Shown in pieces: positions 1 to 8,756 of a stretch of 64,000 bases of DNA. A program made the position numbers and the translations under genes. This DNA comes from Serinibacter salmoneus (lineage in GTDB: Bacteria > Actinomycetota > Actinomycetes > Actinomycetales > Beutenbergiaceae). How positions within the stretch are numbered: position 1 is the first letter of the stretch; each line of letters opens with the position of its first letter. The notes below the pieces were generated by a model, which did no database searches, was not told the origin of the DNA, and worked only from the letters and a program-made list of their open reading frames with translations. Location of the stretch: NCBI RefSeq assembly GCF_002563925.1, contig NZ_PDJD01000001.1:1804973-1868972 (forward strand). Direction: 5' to 3'.

Positions 1-570
1 CCGTTCGTGGATGTGTCGGTGGAGAACATGTTCTTCACCGAGATCGCCTGGCTGGCCGAGCAGGGCATCTCCACCGGCTGGAGCACCCCGCAGGGCCAGG
101 AGTACCGACCCCTGCAGCCCATCGCCCGTGACGCCATGGCCGCCTTCCTGTACCGGATGGCCGAGGTGGAGGACTACACACCCCCCACCACCTCACCCTT
201 CGCCGACGTGGCCACGAGCAACCAGTTCTACACCGAGATCGCCTGGCTGGCCGAGCAGGGCATCTCCACCGGCTGGAGCACCCCGCAGGGCCAGGAGTAC
301 CGACCCCTGCAGCCCATCGCCCGTGACGCCATGGCCGCCTTCCTGTACCGGATGGCCGAGGTGGAGGACTACACACCCCCCACCACCTCACCCTTCGCCG
401 ATGTGGCCACGGGCAACCAGTTCTACACCGAGATCGCCTGGATGCAGACCACCGGCATCTCCACCGGCTGGGAGGGCAACAACGGCACCAGCCTCTACCG
501 GCCCCTGACCGACGTCGCCCGCGACGCCATGGCCGCCTTCCTCTACCGCTACGACCACCTGGAGGACTGA
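1..570 (+). CDS. C-terminal part of a surface protein with SLH-like repeats (5' end outside window)
   Basis: The reading frame is open from the first base, so the start lies upstream of the window. What remains is three SLH-like modules of about 65 residues, each built on the pattern F-x-x-EIAW followed by GISTGW, a YRPL motif and RDAMAAFLYR. Modules of this kind sit at the C-terminus of many secreted actinobacterial enzymes and adhesins and are thought to hold them at the cell surface. The first two modules are almost identical at DNA level; the third has changed (a WMQTTGISTGW segment). The frame ends with TGA and is followed by a perfect hairpin. The catalytic or binding part of the protein cannot be named from this fragment. 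Confidence 0.8.
   Translation, partial: PFVDVSVENMFFTEIAWLAEQGISTGWSTPQGQEYRPLQPIARDAMAAFLYRMAEVEDYTPPTTSPFADVATSNQFYTEIAWLAEQGISTGWSTPQGQEYRPLQPIARDAMAAFLYRMAEVEDYTPPTTSPFADVATGNQFYTEIAWMQTTGISTGWEGNNGTSLYRPLTDVARDAMAAFLYRYDHLED
31..570 (+). repeat. 195-bp tandem repeat encoding SLH-like modules
   Basis: The same sequence starts at 31, 226 and 421, a period of exactly 195 bp (65 codons). Copies 1 and 2 differ at only a few bases; copy 3 is diverged and shortened. Exact repeats in frame suggest recent expansion or gene conversion of a surface module. Confidence 0.9.
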
Positions 571-595
571 CCCCCACCACCACCCCCACACCAGC

Positions 596-629
596 GCGGG
601 CCCCGGGAGCACACGCTCCCGGGGCCCGC
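596..629 (+). terminator. Hairpin terminator after the SLH protein
   Basis: A perfect 15-bp inverted repeat (GCGGGCCCCGGGAGC, loop ACAC) lies 26 bases after the stop codon. There is no T-run, as is common for actinobacterial terminators. Confidence 0.75.
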
Positions 630-724
630 CCTGTGCTGCCCGAGCCCTCCGCCACCACCGGGCCCGGTTTGACCCGTGCCGTAACGTGCTCGGGACACAT
701 GTACGACGACCGGAAAGGACAGTG

Positions 725-2224
725 ATGTCCGACCAGGGGTTCCAGATCGCCGCCGTAGTGGTCTACTTCGCGCTGATGCTCGGCATCGGCTACTACGCCT
801 ACCGCAAGACCGCCAGTGACCTCGGCGGCTACATGCTCGGCAGCCGGGGGCTGCGGCCGAGCGTCGCCGCCCTCTCCGCCAGCGCCTCCGACATGTCCGG
901 GTGGCTGCTGCTCGGCCTCCCGGGCGCCATCTACGCCGCCGGCCTGATCGAGGCATGGATCGCCATCGGCCTGATCATCGGCGCGTGGCTCAACTGGACG
1001 TACGTGGCGCCCAGGTTGCGGGCCTACTCCGAGATCTCCGACAACGCCATCACGATCCCGAGCTTCTTCGCCAAGCGCATCAAGGGGAATGTGCGGCCGC
1101 TGCGGATCTCCGCCGCGATCGTGATCCTCGCGTTCTTCACCTTCTACGTCTCCTCCGGGATGGTGGCGGCCGGGAAGTTCTTCGTCAGTTCCTTCGGGTG
1201 GAACTACCTGGCCGGGATGGGGCTGGTGGCGGTCATCACGCTCGCCTACACCCTCTTCGGCGGGTTCCTCGGCGCCACCCTGACCGATGTGGCGCAGGGC
1301 CTGTTGATGTTCGCGGCGCTGATCGCGGTGCCGATCGTGGCCGTGGTCCAGATGGGCGGCATCACCGAGACGGCGAACGCCATCACCGCGGTGAACCCGG
1401 AGGCGTTCAACCTGTTCGCGGGGATCAGCGAGGACGGCGCCCTGCTGTGGACGATCGGTCTGATCTCCACCGCCGCGTGGGGCCTGGGCTACTTCGGTCA
1501 GCCGCACATCATCGTGCGCTTCATGGCGCTGCGCACCCCGGCGGAGGCCAAGGTGGGCAAGCGGATCGCCATCAGCTGGATGGCGCTGACCGCCGCCGGC
1601 GCGATCGCCACCGCATTGATCGGCATCGGCTACTTCGCGCAGAACCCGGACGCCAGCCTGGCCGATCCGGAGACGGTGTTCCTGGTGCTGAGCCAGGTGT
1701 TCTTCCACCCGTTCGTGGCCGGCCTGGTCCTGGCCGCGGTGCTGGCGGCGATCATGTCGACGATGTCCTCCCAGCTCGTGGTGTGCTCCTCCGCGCTCGT
1801 GGAGGACCTGTACAACATGGTCGGCAAGCGCTCCTCCGACCGCGCCCAGCTGATCCTGGGCCGCGTGGGTGTGCTCGCGGTGGCGGTCGTGGCCGCCCTG
1901 CTCGCCCTGGACCAGAACGCCGCGGTGCTGGACCTGGTGGCGTTCGCGTGGGCCGGCTTCGGTGCCGCGTTCGGACCGATCGTGTTGCTGTCGCTGTACT
2001 GGAAGAAGCTGACCGCCGAGGGCGCGATGGCCGGTCTGGTGACCGGTGCGATCGTGGTGGGCGTGTGGGGCAACGTGCCCGCGCTGACCGGCGCGATGTA
2101 CGAGATCGTGCCCGGGTTCCTGCTCAACCTGCTGGTGGCCGTGGTGGTCAGCCGGATGACCGCACCGGAGAACCCGGGCGTGGAGCAGGAGTTCGACGAG
2201 ATGGTCGAGGAGGTCACAGGCTGA
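725..2224 (+). CDS. putP: Sodium/proline symporter, PutP type (SSS family)
   Basis: A 499-residue polytopic membrane protein of the sodium:solute symporter family that should import proline with Na+. The PutP signature SASASDMSGWLLLGLPG lies at residues 51-67 and contains the aspartate needed for Na+ binding in characterised PutP. Length matches the family (about 500 aa). The start at 725 follows GGAAAGGAC; an in-frame ATG at 686 would add 13 polar residues and lacks a ribosome site. The last 11 bases overlap the 3' end of the convergent kinase gene. Strong membrane periodicity runs throughout. Substrate is assigned from the family signature, not from context; no put genes are adjacent. Confidence 0.9.
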   Translation: MSDQGFQIAAVVVYFALMLGIGYYAYRKTASDLGGYMLGSRGLRPSVAALSASASDMSGWLLLGLPGAIYAAGLIEAWIAIGLIIGAWLNWTYVAPRLRAYSEISDNAITIPSFFAKRIKGNVRPLRISAAIVILAFFTFYVSSGMVAAGKFFVSSFGWNYLAGMGLVAVITLAYTLFGGFLGATLTDVAQGLLMFAALIAVPIVAVVQMGGITETANAITAVNPEAFNLFAGISEDGALLWTIGLISTAAWGLGYFGQPHIIVRFMALRTPAEAKVGKRIAISWMALTAAGAIATALIGIGYFAQNPDASLADPETVFLVLSQVFFHPFVAGLVLAAVLAAIMSTMSSQLVVCSSALVEDLYNMVGKRSSDRAQLILGRVGVLAVAVVAALLALDQNAAVLDLVAFAWAGFGAAFGPIVLLSLYWKKLTAEGAMAGLVTGAIVVGVWGNVPALTGAMYEIVPGFLLNLLVAVVVSRMTAPENPGVEQEFDEMVEEVTG

Positions 2225-3251
2225 CCGAGTCGAGCCCCCGCGGCTCGGGGGCGGCAGTGGGCATGGGGAACCACGCACCCAGTCGCCGCTCCTGAAGTGA
2301 CTGCAGGGCTCGGGGGCCGATCCGCTCGGCGAGGCAGAACGCCCCGTCGAGCGGGTCGCCCACGGCCCGCGTGACCTCCGCGCCCGGCAATCGGCGCAGG
2401 ACTTCCGCGCGAAGCGCCTGCGCGGTCACGCCGCCCTCGGAGACGACACCGCCCGTCCAGGTCACGCGGCGCGAGGCTCCCGGGAACGCCGCCGCACACA
2501 GCGTGCGAGCCAGTTCCCTGCCGGCCTCTCGACAGATCGCCGCACTGAGGTCGTCACCCTCGAGCGCGAGCTGGGCCACGGGGCGGGCGGCGCGCGCGAG
2601 GATCCCGGCGCGTTCGTCACTGGTGTAGAGCTGCGCCGCCCAGGAATCCACCTCCCCCAGCTCGGCCGTGAGCGCCTCGCGCAGGCGCACCGGGTCCATG
2701 CGGCGGCCGTCCACAGCCTCCACGACGGCGCGCATCGCCTGGCGGCCGATCCAGGCCCCGCCGCCGAGGTCACCGAGCAGGTGCCCCCAACCGTCGACCA
2801 CCCGCCAGGACGTGGCCATGTCGGTGCCGAGGCCGACCGAACCGGTCCCGGCCGCGACCATCGCACCGGGATGTCCGTCCAGGGCGCCGACGGCGGCCGT
2901 CACGGCGTCGGAGACGATCAGGACCTCGCTGCGTGGGAGGTCCGCCCGCACCCGTTCGGCCACGGAGCCGAGGTCGCCTCCCAGACCGACGATCCCGGTT
3001 GCGCCGATCACCACGAGCGTCGGCCCCTCACGCAGGTCCTCACCGGCGACGGGGCCTGCGGCCTCGAGCGCCAGGGCCAGGACCCGCGAGACGACACCCG
3101 CGAGACCGAGTCCCGCCTGCGAGATCGACATCCCTGGCCCCTGGAGCCGGGGCGAGCAGGAGGACCCCCACCGCTGCCATCGCGCCCGGCTCCCCGACCC
3201 ACCGACGTCGATCGCGAGACGGTGCCACGACCTGCGGTCCATTGACCTCAT
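2214..3251 (-). CDS. BadF/BadG-family amino-sugar kinase, probable MurNAc/GlcNAc kinase (MurK/NagK-like)
   Basis: A 345-residue ASKHA-fold kinase. The N-terminal phosphate-binding motif DVGGSGSRAR is at residues 15-24 and a second loop, AAGTGSVGLG, follows in the middle; these are typical of the BadF/BadG family that includes GlcNAc kinase and clostridial MurK. The start codon overlaps the murQ stop as ATGA, so translation is coupled. With MurQ directly upstream, the likely reaction is ATP-dependent 6-phosphorylation of imported MurNAc and GlcNAc, which gives MurQ its substrate. Specificity between the two sugars cannot be read from sequence, so no gene symbol is given. It is the last gene of the salvage regulon. 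Confidence 0.82.
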   Translation of the reverse strand: MRSMDRRSWHRLAIDVGGSGSRARWQRWGSSCSPRLQGPGMSISQAGLGLAGVVSRVLALALEAAGPVAGEDLREGPTLVVIGATGIVGLGGDLGSVAERVRADLPRSEVLIVSDAVTAAVGALDGHPGAMVAAGTGSVGLGTDMATSWRVVDGWGHLLGDLGGGAWIGRQAMRAVVEAVDGRRMDPVRLREALTAELGEVDSWAAQLYTSDERAGILARAARPVAQLALEGDDLSAAICREAGRELARTLCAAAFPGASRRVTWTGGVVSEGGVTAQALRAEVLRRLPGAEVTRAVGDPLDGAFCLAERIGPRALQSLQERRLGAWFPMPTAAPEPRGLDSVSL

Positions 3252-4225
3252 CGCCGCAGCTCCGCACCCGTGGCACGCAGCGCCCGACGGACGACGCCGC
3301 CGTGCGCACGCAGCAGCTCACGATCCGCGGCGAGGTCCTGGGGCTCGATGCCGGCATGGTCCCGCAGCGTCCGCAGGAGGGCGAGCGGCAGGTCCCCCTG
3401 CGCCTCCTGCAGCGCGGGAGCGCACTCCCGGGGGCTGGCTCCGCAGGCCTGGGCGAGCAGACGCAAGGCGCGAGCGCGCAACTTCTCGTTCGTCGGGCGG
3501 ACGTCCACCATGAGATTGGAGTAGGTCTTGCCGAGGCGCACCATCGCGGCAGTCGAGAACATATTGAGCGCCATCTTCTGTGCGGATGCCGCCTTCATGC
3601 GGGTCGACCCGGTGATCACCTCCGGGCCGGTGTCCAGGACCACACCGATGTCGGCCAGAGCGAGGAGTTCAGCCTCGGGGTTGGCCGTGACCAGGGCGGT
3701 GGTCGCACCGATGCGGCGCGCGAACTCCAGCGCACCGCGCACGTACGGGGTCCGCCCGGAGGCCGCGAGGCCCACCACCAGGTCCTGGCGCTGCAGTCCT
3801 GCGAGGTCAGCGGCGCCGAGCGCGGGGTCGTCCTCGGCGCCCTCCACCGCCTCCAGCATGGCGGCAGCGCCACCCGCGAGGTGTGCGCGGAACCACTCCG
3901 TGCCCACCCCGTAGGTCGGAAGCAGTTCGACCGCGTCGAGCACCCCGATGCGCCCGGAGGTGCCGGCTCCGAGGTAGTGCACCTTCCCGCCCCCGGTGAT
4001 GGCCTGCACGGCGGCGTCGACCAGGGCCGCGATCCGGCCGGCCGCGGCATGCACCGCGACGGCTACCCGGTGATCCTCGGTCGCAATCGTCTCCACGATC
4101 TCGGATGCGGACATCAGATCGATCGCCATCGTGCGCGGGTTGCGCTCCTCGGTGGGCGAGCGCAGCGCGGCGAGTTCGCACCGCTGCGCCTCGTCGGTGG
4201 CCTCGATTCCGGCCTGAACGTTCAC
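3248..4225 (-). CDS. murQ: N-acetylmuramic acid 6-phosphate etherase
   Basis: This cytoplasmic SIS-domain enzyme cleaves the lactyl ether of MurNAc-6-phosphate to give GlcNAc-6-phosphate and D-lactate. The SIS phosphosugar motif GAGTSGRIGVLDAVELLP starts at residue 86, and the family signature TNEKLRARA is near the C-terminal third; the glutamate in DAVELLP is the expected acid/base residue. Length (325 aa) is close to the usual 300. It is the first gene after an internal promoter that carries two operator-like sites (4266-4311), and it overlaps the downstream kinase by ATGA. Confidence 0.95.
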   Translation of the reverse strand: MNVQAGIEATDEAQRCELAALRSPTEERNPRTMAIDLMSASEIVETIATEDHRVAVAVHAAAGRIAALVDAAVQAITGGGKVHYLGAGTSGRIGVLDAVELLPTYGVGTEWFRAHLAGGAAAMLEAVEGAEDDPALGAADLAGLQRQDLVVGLAASGRTPYVRGALEFARRIGATTALVTANPEAELLALADIGVVLDTGPEVITGSTRMKAASAQKMALNMFSTAAMVRLGKTYSNLMVDVRPTNEKLRARALRLLAQACGASPRECAPALQEAQGDLPLALLRTLRDHAGIEPQDLAADRELLRAHGGVVRRALRATGAELRR

Positions 4226-4265
4226 GTGACCTTGCCTCTCGTCGTGTCCGCACGCGCGAACAGAC

Positions 4266-4311
4266 TGAAAGTATCACTCAGGCGGCACGGTGTCCATGAA
4301 AGTTGCGTTCA
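4266..4311 (-). promoter_or_regulatory. murQ promoter with two RpiR-type operator sites
   Basis: Read on the minus strand, TGGACA (4296-4291) and TACTTT (4273-4268) are separated by 17 bp and lie just upstream of murQ. Two 15-bp sites, TGAAAGTTGCGTTCA (4297-4311) and TGAAAGTATCACTCA (4266-4280) on the plus strand, begin 31 bp apart. One abuts the -35 and the other covers the -10. The distal site overlaps the stop codon of the regulator gene. The same arrangement recurs at 13279-13324. Binding by the adjacent RpiR-family protein is inferred. Confidence 0.75.
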
Positions 4312-5169
4312 CTGGCGGCGAGCCACGGCCTCGTAGGTCCGGCGCAGGAGTTCGCTCGACTCCCCGAAGGTCTCCTGAGCCGTGCGGATGAACAACACGT
4401 CCAGCACGGCATGCTGGGCGCTGCGGCTGGCCATCGCGCCCGAGCGGAAGCGCCTCTCGGTGGCGCGGGTGGTGAGCACGATGTCCGCACGGTGGGCGAG
4501 CGGGGAATCCGGGTCGTTCGTCACCGCGATGGCCGTAGCGCCTGCTTCCAGCGCCACATCGAGCACGCTCAGCACCTCACCCGTCCGCCCGGAGTGCGAG
4601 ACGGCGAGGACACAGTCGCCGGGGGCGAGGACCGCGGCGGAGGGCAGGGCGAGATGAACGTCGGGGCTGTAGGCGCACGAGTGGCCGATGCGGCGCAGTT
4701 TCTGGTGCAGGTCCTGAGCGGTGAGTCCGCTGGCGCCGAATCCGACGATCTCGATCCGGCGCGCCGCGACCACCGAGGCCACCGCGCGCTCGAGGCTGTC
4801 GCGATCCAGTGATCGCAGGGTCTGCTCGATCGCGCTGACCTCGTGGAACCGCACCTTGGCGATCACGTCCTCGATGCCGTCTGCCGGATCGATCTCGTCG
4901 GTGTCGAGTTCGAACCGTTCCAGCTCGGCCTGACCGCGGCTGACGGTGGCCGCCATGGCGATGCGGAACTCTCGGTAACCCGAGAACCCCACCGACTGGC
5001 AGAATCGCGCGACCGTGGCCGGCGAGACCTCGCACAGGATCGCGAGGTCGCCCGCCGTGGCATCCAGGAGGGCCTCGGGACGTTCCAGGACGACGGCTGC
5101 GACCTTTCCCTCCTGAGCGCTCAACCGGTCCCGGGAGAGACGGACGAGTTCCAGTGCGTCCTGCTGCAT
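4309..5169 (-). CDS. MurR/RpiR-family transcriptional regulator (HTH + SIS)
   Basis: A 286-residue regulator with an N-terminal RpiR-type helix-turn-helix (about residues 1-75; the segment SPATVARFCQSVGFSGYREF is the recognition region) and a C-terminal SIS phosphosugar-binding domain (about 125-260, with VGFGASG and AVSHSGRTGE). Such proteins sense a phosphorylated amino sugar; in E. coli MurR responds to MurNAc-6-phosphate. It lies inside the operon between anmK and murQ, which argues that it controls this regulon. The ATG at 5169 follows an AGGG ribosome site; the frame stays open upstream, but that part is a shadow of anmK. It is very likely the protein that reads the paired TGAAAGT sites. 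Confidence 0.9.
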   Translation of the reverse strand: MQQDALELVRLSRDRLSAQEGKVAAVVLERPEALLDATAGDLAILCEVSPATVARFCQSVGFSGYREFRIAMAATVSRGQAELERFELDTDEIDPADGIEDVIAKVRFHEVSAIEQTLRSLDRDSLERAVASVVAARRIEIVGFGASGLTAQDLHQKLRRIGHSCAYSPDVHLALPSAAVLAPGDCVLAVSHSGRTGEVLSVLDVALEAGATAIAVTNDPDSPLAHRADIVLTTRATERRFRSGAMASRSAQHAVLDVLFIRTAQETFGESSELLRRTYEAVARRQ

Positions 5170-5177
5170 GTGGACCC

Positions 5178-6461
5178 TCACTCTCGTGGTCGCAGCGCCG
5201 GGTGCGGCACCGGTGCGTCGTCGTCGGCATCGTATCGCCGCCGCGTGCCCCGGCGGCGTGCGGGGGACACCCGTACGGCGTCGACCCGCCCCAGCACCGG
5301 CGGCAGGACGAGAGCGACGGGGCCGGGTGAGAACTGTCCCAACACCCGCCCCTGATGGGGGGACCCGGGCAGCCGGATGGGGACCCCGCACCAGCTGAGG
5401 TACCCGATGAGGGCGAACATCACCGATTCCTTGAACTCGGCCGCGATCCCCCACCGGTCGCTCGACTCCACCGGGATCCCCTGCTCCCTGCACGCGGCCC
5501 GCAGCCAGGCCATGAGAGTCGGGTTGCGTGCGCCACCACCGGAGACGATCAGGCGTGCTGGACTCTCGGGCAGCCCCCTCAGCGCCTCGGCGACGGTGCT
5601 CACCGTGAGCGAGGTCAGGGTCGCGACGAGGTCCCGGGTGGCGGGTCTCGGCGCACCGGAACCGGCGAGACACTCCTCCAACCAGTGGGGACCGAACGTC
5701 TCCCGACCGGTGGTGCCGCGCTGCCCGCTCGCCAGGTAGGGGTGCGCGCGGAGCCTGGCCAGCAACGCGTCGTCGATCCTGCCGCTCGCCGCGTATCGCC
5801 CGTCCCGGTCGTAGCGCTGCAGGCCACACGATGCCGCGACCACCACATGGTCGATGAGGGCGCACCCGGGGCCGGTGTCCCACGCGAGCACGCCACCATC
5901 CGGTGCCACGACCTGCAGATTGGCGATGCCCCCGAGATTCAGCGTTGCCTGTGCCCGCCCCTGGGCTCGTGCGACATCGCCGAGCAGGAGTCGGTCCAGC
6001 ACGGCCATCAGCGGCGCACCCGCCCCGCGTGCGGCGATGTCGCTCAGCCGCAACTGGGACAGCACGGGAGCACCGAAGGCCTCGGCGATCCAGGGTGCGG
6101 CGCCGAGTTGCAGGGATCCCCGGGTGGCACCGCCCTGCACCCAGTGGTGCACGGTCTGGCCGTGGGAGACCACCAGGTCCACACGCTCCCGGCTCGAGCG
6201 CGGACCAAGAACGGCAGCGGCGTCACCGAACGCCTGTCCGAGCAGGGTGTCGACCTCGCACATCTCCGCTGCGGTCGTGGCGCGCCCGTGAGCCAGCGTG
6301 ATCACCTGCTCCCGGAGGCGCGCCGGCATCTCGATCGTCTCCTGGAGGAGGGGACGCAACTGCAGCACCGTGCGGTCCGCGCTGCGGTGGGGCCGGATAT
6401 CGACCAGGGCGACGTCGATGCCGTCCGCCGAGGTCCCCGACTGCAGTGAGACGATCCTCAT
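5178..6461 (-). CDS. anmK: Anhydro-N-acetylmuramic acid kinase
   Basis: AnmK opens the 1,6-anhydro ring of anhydroMurNAc and phosphorylates it, feeding MurNAc-6-phosphate to MurQ. Family motifs are clear: GTSADGIDVALVD at residues 9-21, the SHGQTVHH segment, NLGGIANL and DTGPGCALIDH. At 427 residues it is longer than the usual 370-390; the extra sequence is an Arg-rich tail after the conserved core. Its ATG overlaps the nagZ stop (ATGA) and it ends 8 bases before the regulator gene. AnmK in a Gram-positive implies handling of lytic transglycosylase products, either its own or those released by other bacteria. Confidence 0.93.
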   Translation of the reverse strand: MRIVSLQSGTSADGIDVALVDIRPHRSADRTVLQLRPLLQETIEMPARLREQVITLAHGRATTAAEMCEVDTLLGQAFGDAAAVLGPRSSRERVDLVVSHGQTVHHWVQGGATRGSLQLGAAPWIAEAFGAPVLSQLRLSDIAARGAGAPLMAVLDRLLLGDVARAQGRAQATLNLGGIANLQVVAPDGGVLAWDTGPGCALIDHVVVAASCGLQRYDRDGRYAASGRIDDALLARLRAHPYLASGQRGTTGRETFGPHWLEECLAGSGAPRPATRDLVATLTSLTVSTVAEALRGLPESPARLIVSGGGARNPTLMAWLRAACREQGIPVESSDRWGIAAEFKESVMFALIGYLSWCGVPIRLPGSPHQGRVLGQFSPGPVALVLPPVLGRVDAVRVSPARRRGTRRRYDADDDAPVPHPALRPRE

Positions 6462-7921
6462 CGCGACCCGGCCACGAGTTCGGCTACCACGTCGGCTGTC
6501 ACCCGGGAGTCACCCAGGGTGGTGATCGCGAGGACACCCTCGGGAAGCACGGCCGGGAGCCCGAGGTTGACCACCAGGCTGCCGGGGGCGTGCGCGAGGA
6601 CCCCCCTCAGGGCATCGCGTTGCTCGCCACCCTCGTGGAGGTCGTCACACAGCACGATCCCGCCCTCGCGCGGCAGGTCCGCCGCCGATCGGATCAACGC
6701 AACCCGCTCCAGGCCGGCGCGCGCGAGCGCGTCCAGCAGGTGCGGGGGGCGATGCTCGACGGCCATGGTGGGCCGGGGCCGAAGGTCCAGCACGGCGCGG
6801 ACCGGCCCCCCTCCCACCGGCTGCACGTCCTGTGCCGTGCGCGCGAGCACCTCGCGCACCAGCGGGCGGAAGTCCCGGTCGTGCCGACCGGCACGCCCCC
6901 TGATGCCGCCGCAGCGGTGACCGAGTGCGGCCACGCGTGCCCCGGCCTCCTGGAGCCGGGACAGCGGCAGCCGCCCGGCGAGCACCGCATCGGTGATCGC
7001 CTCGCGCATGCGCAGGAAGTCCTCTTCGTCGCTGCCCGCCACGCGCCCAGGGTTCGCGGGGTTGCCCACGCAGAGCAGGTCCGCTCCGGCGCGCAGGGCG
7101 GCCACCGCCCCTTCCCCCGGGCCCACGGTGGCGCTGATGGCCGCCATATCGAGTGCGTCGGTGACGATGACCCCGGTGAACCCCTCCTCGCGCGCCAGTT
7201 CGGCCACGCGCGCGGAGAGCGTGGCCGGCCCCGCTCCCAGGGGAGGCACTGTGAGGTGAGCGGTCATGAGGGCATCGACGCCGGCGGCGATGGCGGCGCG
7301 GAACGGAGGGAGGTGAACCGTCTGCAGGTCCTGCAGGCTGCCGCGGAAGACCGGGGAGCCGACGTGGGAGTCCACCACGGTGTCGCCGTGCCCGGGGAAG
7401 TGCTTGGCGCAGGCCCGTGCTCCCGCCGCGTGCAGACCCTGCACCATCGCCGTCACATGACGAGCCACCAGGGCCGGGTCCCCACCGAAGGATCGAACGC
7501 CGATCACCGGGTTGCGCGGGTCCGTGTTGACGTCGGCCACAGGCCCCAGCACGACGTCGATCCCCACCTCGGTGCACCGTGTCCCCAACGCCACGCCGAC
7601 CTCGCGGGTCCGGGCGGTGTCGTCGATGCGACCGAGCTGGGCGTGACTGGGCAGGGGCGAGCCGAGTCGCTGGTCCAGGCGGGTGACCGTCCCGCCCTCC
7701 TCGTCCGAGGCGACCATGACGTGGGGACCCCACGCGTGCAGGGACCGGGTCAGCTCGCGCACCCGTTCCGGGTCGTGCGGGTCGATGTTCTGCCCGAACA
7801 GGACCACCCCGGGCAGTCCGTCGTCCAGCGCCCGCGCGAGCCACGGCGGAACGGTGGTGCCCAGGAAGCCCGGCCACAGGACGGCGGTCGCGGCGCGTCG
7901 CAGGTAGGTGAGGTCGGCCAT
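6458..7921 (-). CDS. nagZ: Glycoside hydrolase family 3 beta-N-acetylhexosaminidase (NagZ)
   Basis: NagZ removes the non-reducing GlcNAc from GlcNAc-MurNAc or GlcNAc-anhydroMurNAc units. The NagZ signature KHFPGHGDT is at residues 173-181, with the Asp/His pair of the flexible catalytic loop at D184/H186, and the predicted nucleophile is D255 in VTDALDM. There is no signal peptide, so it should act in the cytoplasm on imported disaccharides. At 487 residues it carries about 130 residues beyond the short proteobacterial form; this C-terminal part is not assigned. The start lies one base after the permease stop, and its own stop overlaps anmK. Confidence 0.93.
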   Translation of the reverse strand: MADLTYLRRAATAVLWPGFLGTTVPPWLARALDDGLPGVVLFGQNIDPHDPERVRELTRSLHAWGPHVMVASDEEGGTVTRLDQRLGSPLPSHAQLGRIDDTARTREVGVALGTRCTEVGIDVVLGPVADVNTDPRNPVIGVRSFGGDPALVARHVTAMVQGLHAAGARACAKHFPGHGDTVVDSHVGSPVFRGSLQDLQTVHLPPFRAAIAAGVDALMTAHLTVPPLGAGPATLSARVAELAREEGFTGVIVTDALDMAAISATVGPGEGAVAALRAGADLLCVGNPANPGRVAGSDEEDFLRMREAITDAVLAGRLPLSRLQEAGARVAALGHRCGGIRGRAGRHDRDFRPLVREVLARTAQDVQPVGGGPVRAVLDLRPRPTMAVEHRPPHLLDALARAGLERVALIRSAADLPREGGIVLCDDLHEGGEQRDALRGVLAHAPGSLVVNLGLPAVLPEGVLAITTLGDSRVTADVVAELVAGSR

Positions 7922-7922
7922 C

Positions 7923-8756
7923 TCAGCCCTTCACCGCCCCGGCCACGAGGCCGCCGGAGATACGGGACTGCACGATGACGAAGAAGATCACCACGGGGAT
8001 CGTCATCACGGTCGAGGCGGCCATCACCGATCCCCAGTCGTTGGAGTACTCCCCGAAGAACTGCTTCAGGCCGATGGCCACGGTGTAGCTGTGCGTGTTC
8101 CCGCCCAACAGTGTCATGGCGAAGATGAACTCGTTCCATGCCGTGATGAAGGCGAACACACTGGTGGCCGCCAGACCGGGTGCCGTGAGGGGAAGAAGCA
8201 CCGAGCGGAACATCCGGCCCCAACTCGCACCGTCGATGAACGCCGCCTCCTCCAGTTCCACCGGGATGGCCGCCACGAATCCCCGCAACATCCAGATGCC
8301 GAACGGCAGCGAGAACGCGACGTACACCAGGGCGAGTCCGGCGAGTTGTCCCAGCAGGCCCAGGTCCCGCACCTGGACGAACAGCGGGATCACCAGTGCT
8401 TCCAGGGGGACCATCTGCACGGCAAGGACCATGAGCAGGACCGTGGTGCGCAGCCGGAACCGGAAGCGGGCCACGGCCACCGCGGCCAGGAGCGCGACCA
8501 CACCCGAGCAGACCACCGTCACCAACGCGATGACGGCGGAGTTGCGCAGGAACAGCCCGAGGCCGCCCTCGGTGAAGACCCCGGAGAAGTGCGACCACGT
8601 CCAGGTGATGTCCAGCGGGTGCCGGCGGGACTGGCCCGCTCCGGCGTCGAAGGCGCTCAGCACCATCCAGAGCACCGGGAAGAGCGAGAAGGCCACCACC
8701 GCGGCAGCGGCGATGCCCGTGAGTATCCGGGCGGGCATGCCCGTGGCAGTCCTCAC
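7923..8756 (-). CDS. Carbohydrate ABC transporter permease, MalG type
   Basis: An inner-membrane subunit of a CUT1-family sugar importer. About six hydrophobic segments are visible, and the EAA loop that contacts the ATPase is present as EEAAFIDGASWGRMF. I place the start at the GTG that overlaps the stop of the upstream permease (GTGA), because AAGGAGG lies 7 bases before it; an ATG six codons further in (8738) is the alternative. No ATP-binding subunit is encoded nearby, which is usual in actinobacteria that share one MsiK-type ATPase among several importers. The context suggests a muropeptide-derived amino sugar or disaccharide as substrate. Confidence 0.88.
   Translation of the reverse strand: MRTATGMPARILTGIAAAAVVAFSLFPVLWMVLSAFDAGAGQSRRHPLDITWTWSHFSGVFTEGGLGLFLRNSAVIALVTVVCSGVVALLAAVAVARFRFRLRTTVLLMVLAVQMVPLEALVIPLFVQVRDLGLLGQLAGLALVYVAFSLPFGIWMLRGFVAAIPVELEEAAFIDGASWGRMFRSVLLPLTAPGLAATSVFAFITAWNEFIFAMTLLGGNTHSYTVAIGLKQFFGEYSNDWGSVMAASTVMTIPVVIFFVIVQSRISGGLVAGAVKG

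Noticed and set aside
35-2278. 747-codon open frame on the minus strand opposite the SLH protein and putP
   Set aside because: It mirrors the high-GC codon pattern of the real plus-strand genes; its translation is Arg/His/Gly-rich low complexity with no domain.
4309-5883. Longer version of the RpiR regulator reaching into anmK
   Set aside because: The extra 238 codons lie antiparallel-in-frame with anmK on the same strand and have no conserved motif; the ATG at 5169 has a ribosome site and starts at the HTH.
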